Position numbers and translations under genes: made by a program
Origin: Clostridium senegalense JC122
Lineage (GTDB): Bacteria; Bacillota; Clostridia; Clostridiales; Clostridiaceae
Length of the DNA stretch: 64,000 nucleotides
NCBI RefSeq assembly: GCF_000285575.1
Contig: NZ_HE611051.1
Span: 258,461 to 322,460, forward strand
Direction: 5' to 3'
In this document: piece by piece, positions 18,859 through 29,098 of the stretch
Numbering within the stretch: position 1 is the stretch's first letter
Layout: every line of letters begins with the position of its first letter
The notes under the pieces: generated by a model
What the model was told of the DNA's origin: nothing
Database searches by the model: none
The model's input: only the letters and a program-made list of their open reading frames with translations

Positions 18859-20253
18859 TTATTTTGCTAATTCATATAATGCATGTGCATATATTTTTGA
18901 AATTCTTATTAATTCTTCTATATCTATATATTCATTTGGTTGATGAACTGTACTTGGCTGTCCTATGAATGTTGGTCCAAATGCTACTGTGTTAGGCATT
19001 TCTTTAGCATAAGTACCTCCTCCTATTGAAACAAATTTAGCTTCTTCGTCCATTTGTTCACTATAAGCTTTTGCTAATTTTTGAATTAATGGGTGATCTG
19101 TTTCAAAGTATAAAGGTTCTTGATGAGAGAAGTTTTCCATCATTATTCCTGTAGTTCCTAAAGTTGTACATAATGGAGTCATCATATCATCTAACGTTTT
19201 TGTAACTGGATATCTTAAGTTTAATGTAGTTGATCCACTTTTTCTATTTAAATTAATTTTTCCTAAATTAAATGACAATGTTCCTGATGGTTCATCTTCA
19301 AGATAAACTCCAAAGCTCTTTCCATCTACTTCCATACCAACTTTTTCATCAAAGAATTTAACATAATCAGATACTTCATCATCTCTTAAATCTAAAGTTG
19401 CTAAACATGTAACTAATTGCATTATAGCATTTTTTCCTTGTTCTGGTGTACTTCCATGTCCAGAAACTCCTATAGATTTAATAATTGCTTTATTACCTTC
19501 TATGTTAACTGTCATTTCATACTTTTTGTCTTTTGCAAAAGCTTCTACTGTATTTTTAACTTCTTCAGCATTTGCACAAGTTAAAACTGCTTCACAATAA
19601 TCTGGAACCATATTTGCAGCATTTCCACCAACTATGCTTTCAATTATAACTTTACCCTCTTTGTCACATGGAACAAAATTTTTAACTAAATCAAATATTG
19701 TTATACCTTTTTCTCCATTTATTATTGGGAAATCAGCATCTGGCGTAAACGCTAATACTGGTGCTTTTTCTTTTTTTAAGTAATATGGAATGTCTTCCCC
19801 ACCAGTTTCTTCGTTTGTTCCAAATATAACTCTTATTCTTTTTGACATTGGAAGATTTGAATCTTTTATTGCTTTTAATGCATATAGACAAGCAACAACC
19901 GGTCCTTTATCATCAGAAGTTCCTCTTCCATACATTTTTCCGTCATGTATCTCAGCAGCATATGGTGGATACATCCATCCATCTCCTTCTGGAACTAAAT
20001 CTAAGTGTCCAAGAGATGCAACGTATTCTTCACCTTCTCCGATTTCTGCATATCCTGCATATCCATCAACATTAACTGTTTTAAAGCCTAACTTTTCTGA
20101 CATTTTTAAAGCACATTGTAAAGCCTTATCTACATCTTCACCAAAAGGCATACCTGGTTTAGCTTCACCTTCCAAACTTCTTATTTTAACAAGTTCTGCT
20201 GTTGAGGCAATAATTTCATTACGCATAGCGTCAATTCTTTGATTAATATCCAT
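18859..20253 (-). CDS. pepV: M20 family dipeptidase PepV
   Basis: A 464-aa zinc aminopeptidase of the PepV/Sapep group. Metal ligands are in GHLDLVPEGDGW and YGRGTSDDKGP, the catalytic Glu in FGTNEETGGED, and later motifs in GVSGHGSTPEQGKNA and SIGGGTYAKEMPN. The length matches PepV. It cleaves dipeptides with an N-terminal hydrophobic or beta-alanine residue in the cytoplasm. AAAGGAAG precedes the ATG. Monocistronic. Confidence 0.92.
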   Translation of the reverse strand: MDINQRIDAMRNEIIASTAELVKIRSLEGEAKPGMPFGEDVDKALQCALKMSEKLGFKTVNVDGYAGYAEIGEGEEYVASLGHLDLVPEGDGWMYPPYAAEIHDGKMYGRGTSDDKGPVVACLYALKAIKDSNLPMSKRIRVIFGTNEETGGEDIPYYLKKEKAPVLAFTPDADFPIINGEKGITIFDLVKNFVPCDKEGKVIIESIVGGNAANMVPDYCEAVLTCANAEEVKNTVEAFAKDKKYEMTVNIEGNKAIIKSIGVSGHGSTPEQGKNAIMQLVTCLATLDLRDDEVSDYVKFFDEKVGMEVDGKSFGVYLEDEPSGTLSFNLGKINLNRKSGSTTLNLRYPVTKTLDDMMTPLCTTLGTTGIMMENFSHQEPLYFETDHPLIQKLAKAYSEQMDEEAKFVSIGGGTYAKEMPNTVAFGPTFIGQPSTVHQPNEYIDIEELIRISKIYAHALYELAK

Positions 20254-20409
20254 ATATACAACTTCCTTTCTTGGGAAATAATTTTTAACATTTTGTTAAC
20301 TTATAATTTAATTATTGCACTTTTCATGAACAAACTCAATAATTAAATAAAAAATATTTTTATTTAATTGAAAAATTATTATTTTTTAAATTTATATTTA
20401 TTTAAAATA

Positions 20410-20451
20410 AAAAATCCTTTAAAACACTTATATGTATTTTAAAGGATTTTT
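20410..20451 (-). terminator. Terminator of signal peptidase gene 1
   Basis: AAAAATCCTTTAAAA pairs with TTTTAAAGGATTTTT; T-rich tail on the minus strand. Confidence 0.8.
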
Positions 20452-20453
20452 TA

Positions 20454-20960
20454 TTATTTAAGTTTTCCCCATCTACTAAAAGGCCTTATTACAAATCTTG
20501 CCTTTCCTTGTATATCTTTATAATTTATGTAAGGATTATCCCAACTTCTTGCATCTAATGACGTAGCCCTATTATCCCCTGCAAAAAGATAACAATGTTC
20601 AGGAACATCAAAAATTCCAGTTTTATCACTATTATTAACCACATAAGGCTCTTCTAACTTCTTATTATTTATATACACAGTTCCATCATTTTTAAATTCA
20701 ACATGATCATTTGGAAGCCCTACTACCCTTTTAACTAAATCTTCATCTCGTTCTTTTGATTTAAAAACTATTATTTCTCCTCTTTTAATTGATTTCTCAC
20801 CATAAATTCTCGTACAAAATATAACATCATCTAATTGTATTGTTGGTAACATTGAACCTGTAGGAACTTTTATATTAAAAAAAATTAATTTGTTAGTTAC
20901 CTCTGCTATTATTAATGCTATTAAAATTATCCCCAGCCATTCTTTTATAACCTTCTTCAT
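20454..20960 (-). CDS. lepB: Type I signal peptidase (first of three tandem copies)
   Basis: A 168-aa S26A signal peptidase. One N-terminal membrane helix (residues about 9-29) is followed by box B PTGSMLPTI (Ser36 nucleophile), box D DLVKRVVGLPND (Lys77 general base) and box E GDNRATSLDARSWDNPYI. It removes signal peptides at the outer membrane face. It shares long identical stretches with the middle copy, showing recent duplication. AGGAGAG precedes the ATG. Each copy has its own terminator, so the three are separate units. Confidence 0.93.
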   Translation of the reverse strand: MKKVIKEWLGIILIALIIAEVTNKLIFFNIKVPTGSMLPTIQLDDVIFCTRIYGEKSIKRGEIIVFKSKERDEDLVKRVVGLPNDHVEFKNDGTVYINNKKLEEPYVVNNSDKTGIFDVPEHCYLFAGDNRATSLDARSWDNPYINYKDIQGKARFVIRPFSRWGKLK

Positions 20961-21034
20961 ACTTTCTCTCCTAACTATATTTAATAATTTTATTTTACAT
21001 TATTTAAAGTTATCTGTTAAGAAACTCCATAATT

Positions 21035-21072
21035 AAAAGCTATATTAAAACTTAAATTTTAATATAGCTTTT
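21035..21072 (-). terminator. Terminator of signal peptidase gene 2
   Basis: AAAAGCTATATTAAAA/TTTTAATATAGCTTTT stem beside the stop of the middle copy. Confidence 0.8.
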
Positions 21073-21074
21073 AA

Positions 21075-21583
21075 TTATTTATCTAATTTTCCCCATCTAC
21101 TAAAAGGCATTATTACAAATTTAGCTCTTCCTTTTATATCTTTATAATTTATGTAAGGATTATCCCAACTTCTTGCATCTAATGATGTAGCCCTATTATC
21201 TCCTGCAAAAAGATAACAATGTTCAGGAACATCAAAAATTCCAGTCTTATCACTATTATTAACTACATAAGGCTCTTCTAACTTCTTATTATTTATATAC
21301 ACAGTTCCATCATTTTTAAATTCAACATGATCATTTGGAAGTCCTATTACTCTTTTAACCAAGTCATCTTTTAATTCTTTTGATTCAAAAACTATTATTT
21401 CTCCTCTTTTAATAGACTTTTCACCATAAATTTTTGTACAAAATATGGTATCATCTAACTGTATTGTTGGTAACATTGATCCAGTTGTTACTTTTATATT
21501 AAAAAAATAAATTTATTAGTTACCCCTGCTATTATTAATGCTACTATAATTATCCATAACCAATCTTTTATAAACTTCTTCAT
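21075..21583 (-). pseudogene. Type I signal peptidase, middle copy, frameshifted in an A7 tract
   Basis: The ATG at 21583 follows GGAGGAGAG and gives MKKFIKDWLWIIIVALIIAG, the expected membrane anchor. The frame is then lost at seven A/T bases (21501-21507). The neighbouring copy has eight at the same place, and adding one base restores a 169-aa protein with TTGSMLPTI, DLVKRVIGLPND and GDNRATSLDARSW. As written, only a fragment from an internal ATG could be made, lacking the anchor. Comparison with the intact paralogue makes this the clearest homopolymer frameshift in the window. Confidence 0.85.
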
Positions 21584-21678
21584 TTTCTCTCCTCCCCCTG
21601 CATTTATATGTATATTTTACATTATTTAAAGTTATCTGTTAAGAAAATTTATCGTTAACTATTAAAAATAAACAATAA

Positions 21679-21709
21679 AAAAGCTATACTAAAATTTTAA
21701 TATAGCTTT
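21679..21709 (-). terminator. Terminator of signal peptidase gene 3
   Basis: AAGCTATACTAAAA/TTTTAATATAGCTT, almost loopless, with TTTTTT on the minus strand. Confidence 0.75.
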
Positions 21710-21714
21710 CAATG

Positions 21715-22230
21715 TTAATTCAATTTTCCCCATCTGCTAAATGGACTTATTATAAACCTTGCTTTTCCTTTTATATCTTTATAATTTATATACGGATTAT
21801 CCCAATATCTTGCATCCAATGAATTATTTCTATTGTCTCCACAAAATACATAACAATCTTCTGGAACATCAAAAATAGCTTCTTTGTCACTATTATAGAC
21901 TACATAATCCTCTTCAATTAGTTTACCATTAATATACATAGTTCCATCAGCTTTTATTTCAATGTGATCACCTGGAAGACCTATAAGTCTTTTTATTAAA
22001 TCTTCTTCCAATTCGTCTGATTTAAATACTATAATATCTCCTCTTTGAAGTGATTCCTGATTATAAATTCTAGTAACAAATATCTTATCACCAGGTTTTA
22101 TAGTTGGATACATAGATTCTGTTGGTACATTAACATTAAAGAATATGAATCTGTTTACCAAAAATGCTAAAAAAACAGCACATAAAATTGGTATTCCCCA
22201 ATCTTTAAAAAACTTTTCAAGTAATTCCAA
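21715..22230 (-). CDS. lepB: Type I signal peptidase (third copy)
   Basis: A 171-aa S26A peptidase, more divergent than the other two. The anchor is at residues about 14-35; VPTESMYPTI carries the serine and DLIKRLIGLPGD the lysine, and GDNRNNSLDARYWDNPYI completes box E. The TTG at 22230 is preferred because AGGAG is 8 bases upstream; the GTG at 22239 overlaps that site. This may be the ancestral copy from which the others arose. Confidence 0.92.
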   Translation of the reverse strand: MELLEKFFKDWGIPILCAVFLAFLVNRFIFFNVNVPTESMYPTIKPGDKIFVTRIYNQESLQRGDIIVFKSDELEEDLIKRLIGLPGDHIEIKADGTMYINGKLIEEDYVVYNSDKEAIFDVPEDCYVFCGDNRNNSLDARYWDNPYINYKDIKGKARFIISPFSRWGKLN

Positions 22231-22341
22231 GTATTTCACTCCTATCTATAATAATATGTATATATACTTTTAAAATCACTTTTTAATTATATCATAAAGA
22301 AATAACAAATTCTTTTTATTTAGATAATTTTCATATTAAAA

Positions 22342-22378
22342 TAAAAAACACTATGAAACTCATAATGCTTTTTGTTCT
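22342..22378 (-). terminator. Terminator of the purine operon
   Basis: On the minus strand AGCATTATGA and TCATAGTGTT form a stem with G-U pairs, followed by TTTTTATTTT, just after the purD stop. Confidence 0.6.
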
Positions 22379-22382
22379 AAAT

Positions 22383-23627
22383 CTATTTTCCAATATCTTT
22401 TCTATAATATATACCATCAAAATGTATTTTATTTATGTTATCATAAGCTTTATATCTTGCTTCCTCTAATGTTTCTCCTATTGTGGTTACCCCTAATACT
22501 CTTCCACCATTAGTTACTAATTTTCCATTTTGCTCTTCTGCTCCTGCAAAAAAAGTTTTAGCTTTAACTTTGTTTACTCCTGTTATCTCAAAACCCTTTT
22601 CATATTTTATCGGATATCCCTTCGATGAAGCTATAACACAACAAGCATGCTGATTTTTGAATATAACTTTAGTACTTTTTAATTTTTTATCTATAGCACT
22701 ATTTATTAGTTCTACTAAGTCACTTTCCATAAGCGGAAGTACTACTTGTGTTTCAGGGTCTCCCATTCTAACATTATATTCAAGTAAATATATGCCTTTT
22801 TTAGTTATCATAATTCCGAAAAAGATTATGCCAACATAATCTAACTTTTCTTTTTTTATCCCGTTTAGTGTTGGTATCATTATATGTTTTGTAAAATCTT
22901 TCAAAACTTCTTCATTACAATATGGGTTTGGAGCGATTGTGCCCATTCCCCCTGTATTAGGCCCTTTATTTCCATCATTTATAGCTTTATGATCTTTTGC
23001 AGATATAAAAGGTATTATCACTTCGCCATCTGTTATAGAAAGTATAGATGCTTCAACACCTTCTAAAAACTCCTCTATAACTAAACCTTCTCCAGCATTA
23101 CCTAAAATTTTATCTTCCATAAAATCTTTTACTGCTTTTATTGCCTCTTCTCTTTTTTCTGCTATAACAACGCCTTTACCTGCTGCTAGACCATCTGCTT
23201 TTATAACCACTGGTAAGACACAATTCTCAACATAATTTAATGCTTCTTTTAAATTATAAAACTTACTATACTCTGCAGTTTTTACCCCATATTTTTTCAT
23301 GAAATCTTTTGAAAATGCTTTACTACCTTCTAGTTGAGCTGCCTCTTTACTTGGTCCAAAAATCCTAAGACCTTTTTCTTTAAATTTATCTACTATTCCT
23401 TCACAAAGCTCTTTTTCTGGACCTACAACTGTTAGTTCAATATTATTAGTTTGCGCAAAATTTATTAGGTCATCTATATCGTCTATATCTATATTCTCGC
23501 ATTTATTTTCAAAATAAGTTCCACCATTTCCTTTAGAACAATATATTTTTTCAACTATAGGATTTTGTGCCATCTTATGTGCTAATGCATGTTCTCTACC
23601 ACCATTACCTACTAACAATATCTTCAT
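22383..23627 (-). CDS. purD: Phosphoribosylamine-glycine ligase
   Basis: A 414-aa ATP-grasp enzyme that joins glycine to phosphoribosylamine, step 2 of purine synthesis. It begins MKILLVGNGGREHALAHKM; the ATP-grasp core has VIKADGLAAGKGVVIA, and the catalytic part has NTGGMGTIAPNPY and LEYNVRMGDPETQVVLP. Length is normal for PurD. It is the last gene of the operon, 50 bases after purH. Confidence 0.97.
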   Translation of the reverse strand: MKILLVGNGGREHALAHKMAQNPIVEKIYCSKGNGGTYFENKCENIDIDDIDDLINFAQTNNIELTVVGPEKELCEGIVDKFKEKGLRIFGPSKEAAQLEGSKAFSKDFMKKYGVKTAEYSKFYNLKEALNYVENCVLPVVIKADGLAAGKGVVIAEKREEAIKAVKDFMEDKILGNAGEGLVIEEFLEGVEASILSITDGEVIIPFISAKDHKAINDGNKGPNTGGMGTIAPNPYCNEEVLKDFTKHIMIPTLNGIKKEKLDYVGIIFFGIMITKKGIYLLEYNVRMGDPETQVVLPLMESDLVELINSAIDKKLKSTKVIFKNQHACCVIASSKGYPIKYEKGFEITGVNKVKAKTFFAGAEEQNGKLVTNGGRVLGVTTIGETLEEARYKAYDNINKIHFDGIYYRKDIGK

Positions 23628-23677
23628 GTTTCACTCTCCTAAACTTTAGTTAGTAACTATTTAATCTACTATTAAAT

Positions 23678-25180
23678 TTAATGTTTAAAATGTCTTATTC
23701 CACTAAATACCATACTTATTCCATACTCATTACAGGCATCTATTGATTCTTGATCTCTTAACGACCCACCGGGCTGAATTATAGTTTTTATATTTGATTT
23801 TGCTATTTCATCTACGCAATCCCTAAATGGGAAAAATGCATCAGAAGCCAATACTGTAGCTCCTTCTCCTCTTTCAAGTGCTTGCTTTGTCGCCCATATT
23901 CGATTAACTTGTCCACCTGCTATACCTATAGCTTTTTTATCTTTAGATACAACTATGGCATTAGATTTTACATATTTGCAAACTTTCATCGCAAACATTA
24001 GCTCTTCCATTTCTTCATTACTTGGCTTTTCCTTTGTAACTACTTTTAAATCATCATACATTTTTTTATCTAATTCTTGAACCAATAAACCACCATCTAT
24101 AGATATAATTTCTTTTTTATCATTTGGCTTTGATGTACATTTTATAACCCTTAAATTTTTCTTTTCTTTTAAGATTGTGATAGCTTCTTCTGTAAAACCT
24201 GGAGCTATTACAATTTCTAAAAATGTCTTTATCATCTCTGTTGCTGTTTCTTTATCAATAGTCCTGTTTATTGCTACTATTCCTCCAAATATTGATACCG
24301 GATCACAACTATGTGCTTTTTTATAAGCATCTTCTACAGTATTTCCAATAGCCACTCCACATGGTGTATTATGTTTTAATCCACAACAAGCTATTTCTTC
24401 AAATTCATTTACAACTTTCCATGCAATATCCATATCTTTTATATTATTGTAAGATAGTTCTTTTCCATTTAATTTAATTATATTATTAAGCATTCCTAAT
24501 CCATTAGTATTTTTATAAACTATTGCACTTTGATGACTATTTTCACCATATCTTAAATTATTTTCTTTTACATATGAAGCAGTAAAATAGTTTTCTTCAT
24601 CATCTTCTTCAATTAAAAATTTGCATATTGCTGCATCATAAGCAGTAGTTAAATTAAATACTTTTGCTGCAAAATTTTTTCTTGTTTTATAATCTACATC
24701 ACCATTTTCATTAATTTGCTTTATAACAGTTTCATAGTCTTTAATATCACTAACAACAAGAACATCTTTAAAATTCTTTGCAGCACTTCTTAGCATACTT
24801 GGACCACCTATATCAATAAATTCTATTTTTTCTTCAAAAGCTAAATCTTCTTTAGCTTTTTCAAAGAACGGATATAAGTTTACACAAACTAAATCTATAG
24901 TTTCTATTTCTCTTTCTTTTAATGTGTCCATATGATTTTTATTATCTCTAATTGCCAGTATGCCACCATGTATATTAGGATGAAGGGTTTTAACTCTTCC
25001 ATCTAACATCTCATCAGCTTTTGTTATTTCACAGACCTCTTTTACGTCTATATGATTTTCTTTTAAATATTTATAAGTTCCACCACTTGATATTATTTCA
25101 ACATTGTTCTTTTGAAGAAATTTTACAAATTCTAATATATTTGTTTTATCAAATACACTTATTAATGCTCTTTTTATCAT
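23678..25180 (-). CDS. purH: Bifunctional AICAR formyltransferase / IMP cyclohydrolase
   Basis: A 500-aa protein catalysing the last two steps to IMP. The cyclohydrolase domain (residues 1-about 190) starts [15 protein letters not shown] and has [11 protein letters not shown] and [14 protein letters not shown]. The formyltransferase domain carries the [11 protein letters not shown] motif and ends [11 protein letters not shown]...[14 protein letters not shown]. The ATG at 25180 follows AAAGGG; an upstream GTG (25189) lies inside the site. It comes 27 bases after purN. Confidence 0.97.
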   Translation of the reverse strand: MIKRALISVFDKTNILEFVKFLQKNNVEIISSGGTYKYLKENHIDVKEVCEITKADEMLDGRVKTLHPNIHGGILAIRDNKNHMDTLKEREIETIDLVCVNLYPFFEKAKEDLAFEEKIEFIDIGGPSMLRSAAKNFKDVLVVSDIKDYETVIKQINENGDVDYKTRKNFAAKVFNLTTAYDAAICKFLIEEDDEENYFTASYVKENNLRYGENSHQSAIVYKNTNGLGMLNNIIKLNGKELSYNNIKDMDIAWKVVNEFEEIACCGLKHNTPCGVAIGNTVEDAYKKAHSCDPVSIFGGIVAINRTIDKETATEMIKTFLEIVIAPGFTEEAITILKEKKNLRVIKCTSKPNDKKEIISIDGGLLVQELDKKMYDDLKVVTKEKPSNEEMEELMFAMKVCKYVKSNAIVVSKDKKAIGIAGGQVNRIWATKQALERGEGATVLASDAFFPFRDCVDEIAKSNIKTIIQPGGSLRDQESIDACNEYGISMVFSGIRHFKH

Positions 25181-25207
25181 CAATATCACCCTTTAATTTT
25201 TATAGTT

Positions 25208-25819
25208 TTAGCTTACTATAACTTTTCGTTTATCTATTTTAATTCTTCCTTCACTTATAAGTTTTATAGCTTCTGGAAGAGCCTTATGTTCAACTTTCAA
25301 AACTTCTTGTTGTAATTCCTTTGCACTGTAAGTACTTTTAACGTCTATTACTTTTTGAATTATTATAGATCCTGTATCTGTTCCATGATCTACAAAATGA
25401 ACTGTACATCCACTTACCTTTACACCATATTCAATTACTGCTTCATGAACTTTTAATCCATACATACCTTTTCCACAAAAACTTGGTATCAATGATGGAT
25501 GTATGTTTATAATTCTATTCCTAAATTCATCTATTATATTTTCCTTTAATATAGAAGTAAAACCTGCTAATACTATTAAATCTACCTTTCCTTTTAGATA
25601 TTTCAATATGCTGTAACTTAGGTCTTCTTTTAGTTCATTTTTGTCAAATACCATAGTTTTTATATTGTTTTCTTTTGCTCGTTTTAAGCCAAATACATCT
25701 TTTTTATCACTAATTACATATTCAATGGTACAGTTTTTCAAGTATCCATCTTTAATATTGTCAATTATACTTTGTAGATTAGTTCCACTTCCAGATATTA
25801 AAACTGCTATTTTAAACAA
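25208..25819 (-). CDS. purN: Phosphoribosylglycinamide formyltransferase
   Basis: A 203-aa folate-dependent GAR transformylase. It has the N-terminal LISGSGTNLQSIID, the catalytic NIHPSLIPSF (Asn and His) and VDHGTDTGSII (Asp). It starts at a TTG within purM, 9 bases after an AGGAGGGG site, overlapping purM by 13 bases, so the two are translationally coupled. Confidence 0.97.
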   Translation of the reverse strand: MFKIAVLISGSGTNLQSIIDNIKDGYLKNCTIEYVISDKKDVFGLKRAKENNIKTMVFDKNELKEDLSYSILKYLKGKVDLIVLAGFTSILKENIIDEFRNRIINIHPSLIPSFCGKGMYGLKVHEAVIEYGVKVSGCTVHFVDHGTDTGSIIIQKVIDVKSTYSAKELQQEVLKVEHKALPEAIKLISEGRIKIDKRKVIVS

Positions 25820-26805
25820 ATGCCTTCCCCTCCTGATACAACTTTTCCTATTTTATATGCTTTTTCCCCTAACTTATCTAAAGTTTCTATAATCTTTGTT
25901 GCATCATTATCATCTACAGCTAATACCATTCCTACTCCCATGTTATATGTGTTAAACATATGGTTTTCATCTACACCTTTTTCCATTAAATATTTGAATA
26001 TTTCTGGAATTTCAAAAGAATTCTTCTCTATTTCAGCAGTTAAATCACCTTTAAACATCCTTGGAATATTTTCATAAAATCCACCACCAGTTATATGTGC
26101 CATACCATGTATTTCAAATCTTTTCATAATCTCCATAACTGATTTTACATATATTTTTGTTGGAGTTAAAAGAATTTCCCCTAAAGTTTTATCACCTAAT
26201 TTTTCATCATATTTTTTTATTAGCTTTCTTACAAGAGAATAACCATTACTATGAACTCCTGAAGATGCAATTCCTATTAGTGCATCCCCTTCTTTTATTT
26301 TACTTCCATCTATAATATCTTTTTTATCTACAATTCCAACTGCAAATCCTGCTAAATCATAATCCCCATCTTTATACATCCCTGGCATTTCAGCAGTTTC
26401 TCCACCTATAAGTGCTGCACTTGATTGTATGCATCCATTTGAAACTCCTTTGACTATGTCAGCAGCAATATTGGAATCTAATTTTCCACAGGCTATATAG
26501 TCTAAGAAAAATATTGGTTTTGCGCCATGACACAAAATATCATTAACACACATAGCCACACAGTCTATACCAATAGTATCAAACTTATTTAAGCTTATTG
26601 CAATTTCAAGTTTAGTTCCTACTCCATCTGTGCCCGAAACTAATACTGGATTTTCATAACCACATCCTATTTCAAACATACCAGCAAAGCTACCTAACCC
26701 ATTTAAAACTCCACTTGTCATAGTTTTTTTAGTATACTCTTTCATAAGCTGAACAGCTTTGTAACCTTCTTCTATATTGACCCCTGCATCTTTATAAGTT
26801 ATCAT
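25807..26805 (-). CDS. purM: Phosphoribosylformylglycinamidine cyclo-ligase
   Basis: A 332-aa AIR synthetase. Motifs are MITYKDAGVNIEEGYKAV, VSGTDGVGTKLEIA, MCVNDILCHGAKPIFFLDY, LIGGETAEMPGMY and ITGGGFYENIPRM. It closes the imidazole ring using ATP. The ATG at 26805 is preferred over the one at 26814, which lies next to the AGAGGA site. The start is 98 bases after purF, across a hairpin. Confidence 0.97.
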   Translation of the reverse strand: MITYKDAGVNIEEGYKAVQLMKEYTKKTMTSGVLNGLGSFAGMFEIGCGYENPVLVSGTDGVGTKLEIAISLNKFDTIGIDCVAMCVNDILCHGAKPIFFLDYIACGKLDSNIAADIVKGVSNGCIQSSAALIGGETAEMPGMYKDGDYDLAGFAVGIVDKKDIIDGSKIKEGDALIGIASSGVHSNGYSLVRKLIKKYDEKLGDKTLGEILLTPTKIYVKSVMEIMKRFEIHGMAHITGGGFYENIPRMFKGDLTAEIEKNSFEIPEIFKYLMEKGVDENHMFNTYNMGVGMVLAVDDNDATKIIETLDKLGEKAYKIGKVVSGGEGICLK

Positions 26806-26844
26806 TCTCCCCATTCCTCTCTTTCACCAAATGTATGTAATTTT

Positions 26845-26886
26845 TAGTGGATAGCTATTTCTGTTTTTTAATTCAACTATCCACTA
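26845..26886 (-). other. Intercistronic hairpin between purF and purM
   Basis: TAGTGGATAG and CTATCCACTA are perfect 10-bp arms around a 22-base loop, in the only sizeable gap of the operon. No T run follows on the minus strand, so it is not a normal terminator. It could mark RNA processing or stabilise one half of the message. Confidence 0.5.
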
Positions 26887-26902
26887 TACAAAATTATAAG
26901 TT

Positions 26903-28327
26903 TTATTCTTCAAATTTTATTGGTGCTGATATTGGATATTCACCTTGGAAACATCCCATACAAAAATCCATATTTTCATCTAGACATTCTAAAAGTTTTT
27001 CCTTTGATAAATATCCCAAAGTATCTGCACCTATTATGTTGCAAATTTCCTCAACTCCCATGTTTGCACCTATAAGACCTCGTCTATATGGAGTATCTAT
27101 ACCTAAATAACATGGAAATTTAACTACTGGTGACGAAACCCTAAAATGTATCTCTTTAGCTCCTGCCTCTCTTAAAAGTTCAACTAATCTTTTACTTGTA
27201 GTTCCTCTTACTATAGAATCATCTATTAAGACAACCCTTTTTCCACTAACATTTTCTTTTAAAACATTAAGTTTTACATTTACAGCATTTTCTCTTTCTT
27301 CTTGAGTTGGGGATATGAATGTTCTTCCTACATATTTATTTTTTATAAGTCCTAATTCATAAGGAATTCCTGAAGCCTCCGAATATCCCATAGCTGCAGA
27401 TATTCCTGAATCTGGAACAGCTACAACTATATCTGCTTCTACTGGGTTCTCCCTATATAATTCCTGACCAGCTTTAAATCTTGATTTATGGACACTTATT
27501 CCATCTATTTTAGAATCTGGCCTTGCAAAATATATATATTCAAATGAACATACTGCTTTTTTGCTTTTTTCTCCAAATTTTATACTTTTTAACCCCTCTT
27601 TATCTATTACTACAATTTCTCCAGCTTCTACATCTCTAATAAACTCAGCACCAGTTGCATCTAAGGCACAGCTCTCTGATGCTAAAACATAAGAATCTTT
27701 TATTTTTCCAATACATAATGGTCTTATTCCATAGGGATCCCTAACCCCTATAAGTTCATTCTCTGTAAGAATAGTTATTGCAAAGGAACCCTTTATTGCT
27801 TGCATTGTATCAACAACTGCATTTAGAATTCCTTTTTTTGCACTTCTTGCTATAAGATATAATATAACTTCTGAATCTATTAAAGTTTGAAATATGCATC
27901 CTGAATCTTCTAAAAGTTCTCTTATTATATCTGCATTAGTCAGATTTCCATTATGTGCAATAGCTATATTTCCTAATTTAAACTCTCCAAGTATTGGCTG
28001 TGCATTTTTAATACAACTTCCACCTGCAGTAGAATACCTTACATGACCTATTGCACTATACCCAGTAAGTTTTGAAAGAATCTCTTTATTAAATACTTCT
28101 GAAACTAATCCCATGTCTTTATGAGAATGCATTTTTTCACCATCAAAACTTACTATTCCTGCACTTTCCTGACCTCTATGTTGGAGTGCATAAAGTCCAT
28201 AATATGCTCTTTTTCCTACTTCTAATGGTTCTTCTCCTGTATTAAAAATTCCATACACACCACATTCATCTTTAAATTTATCCGGAGAAAAATTATTATA
28301 AATATACCCTTTTTTTAAATCTTCCAT
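26903..28327 (-). CDS. purF: Amidophosphoribosyltransferase
   Basis: A 474-aa enzyme for the first committed step, making phosphoribosylamine from PRPP and glutamine. A short propeptide precedes Cys22 (KDECGVYGIF), the N-terminal nucleophile of the mature glutaminase. PRPP loop VVLIDDSIVRGTTSKR is present. Cysteines in CSFEYIYFARPDS and FCMGCFQGEYP fit the Fe-S containing, B. subtilis-like class. AAGGGTGG precedes the ATG. It lies 57 bases after purC. Confidence 0.97.
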   Translation of the reverse strand: MEDLKKGYIYNNFSPDKFKDECGVYGIFNTGEEPLEVGKRAYYGLYALQHRGQESAGIVSFDGEKMHSHKDMGLVSEVFNKEILSKLTGYSAIGHVRYSTAGGSCIKNAQPILGEFKLGNIAIAHNGNLTNADIIRELLEDSGCIFQTLIDSEVILYLIARSAKKGILNAVVDTMQAIKGSFAITILTENELIGVRDPYGIRPLCIGKIKDSYVLASESCALDATGAEFIRDVEAGEIVVIDKEGLKSIKFGEKSKKAVCSFEYIYFARPDSKIDGISVHKSRFKAGQELYRENPVEADIVVAVPDSGISAAMGYSEASGIPYELGLIKNKYVGRTFISPTQEERENAVNVKLNVLKENVSGKRVVLIDDSIVRGTTSKRLVELLREAGAKEIHFRVSSPVVKFPCYLGIDTPYRRGLIGANMGVEEICNIIGADTLGYLSKEKLLECLDENMDFCMGCFQGEYPISAPIKFEE

Positions 28328-28384
28328 GTTTTACCACCCTTTGCCCTTTTATTAAAGATGCTTTCACTGCTACCAAAATATATA

Positions 28385-29098
28385 CTATTTTTCCACCTGT
28401 GACATTCTATTTAATACTTCTGTATATCCCTCTACTAAATCACCAAGATTTCTTCTAAATCTATCTTTATCTAATTTCATACCTGTTGTCATATCCCAAA
28501 GTCTACATGTATCTGGAGATATTTCATCAGCTAAAAGAATTTTCCCATTAAATCTTCCAAATTCTAATTTGAAATCTACAAGTTTTATATTTTGTTTTTT
28601 ATAAGATTCTTTTAAAATTTCATTTATCTTTCTTGCATTATCATATATTTCATTTAATTCATCAAAAGTTGTAATTCCCATAGCTACAGCATGATAATCA
28701 TTCATAAGTGGATCTCCTAAATCATCATTTTTATAGCTTATTTCTAAAACAGTAGTTTTTAATTCACTACCTTCTTCTAAACCATATCTTTTTGCCATAC
28801 TACCAGCTGCAACATTTCTTACTATTACTTCTACTGGAACTATTTCAACCTTTTTACAAAGTTGTTCTCTTTCATTTAATTTTTTTATAAAATGAGTATT
28901 TATACCTCTATTATTTAACATTTCAAACAACTTTGATGTTATGCTATTATTTAGAATTCCCTTTGAATTAATAGTTTCTTTTTTCTCACCATTAAATGCA
29001 GTAGCATCATCCTTGTAATATACAATTACTTCATCTTCTTTACCTGATGTAAATATTTTTTTCGCTTTTCCTTCATACATTAATTTTTTAGTTTCCAT
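28385..29098 (-). CDS. purC: SAICAR synthetase
   Basis: A 237-aa enzyme joining aspartate to CAIR. Motifs are [39 protein letters not shown] and [14 protein letters not shown]. Full length. Its ATG shares one base with the purE stop (TAATG), so the two are coupled. Confidence 0.97.
   Translation of the reverse strand: METKKLMYEGKAKKIFTSGKEDEVIVYYKDDATAFNGEKKETINSKGILNNSITSKLFEMLNNRGINTHFIKKLNEREQLCKKVEIVPVEVIVRNVAAGSMAKRYGLEEGSELKTTVLEISYKNDDLGDPLMNDYHAVAMGITTFDELNEIYDNARKINEILKESYKKQNIKLVDFKLEFGRFNGKILLADEISPDTCRLWDMTTGMKLDKDRFRRNLGDLVEGYTEVLNRMSQVEK

Noticed and set aside
19790..20242. 150-aa plus-strand frame opposite pepV
   Set aside because: It lies entirely inside the well-supported pepV gene on the other strand and resembles no protein.
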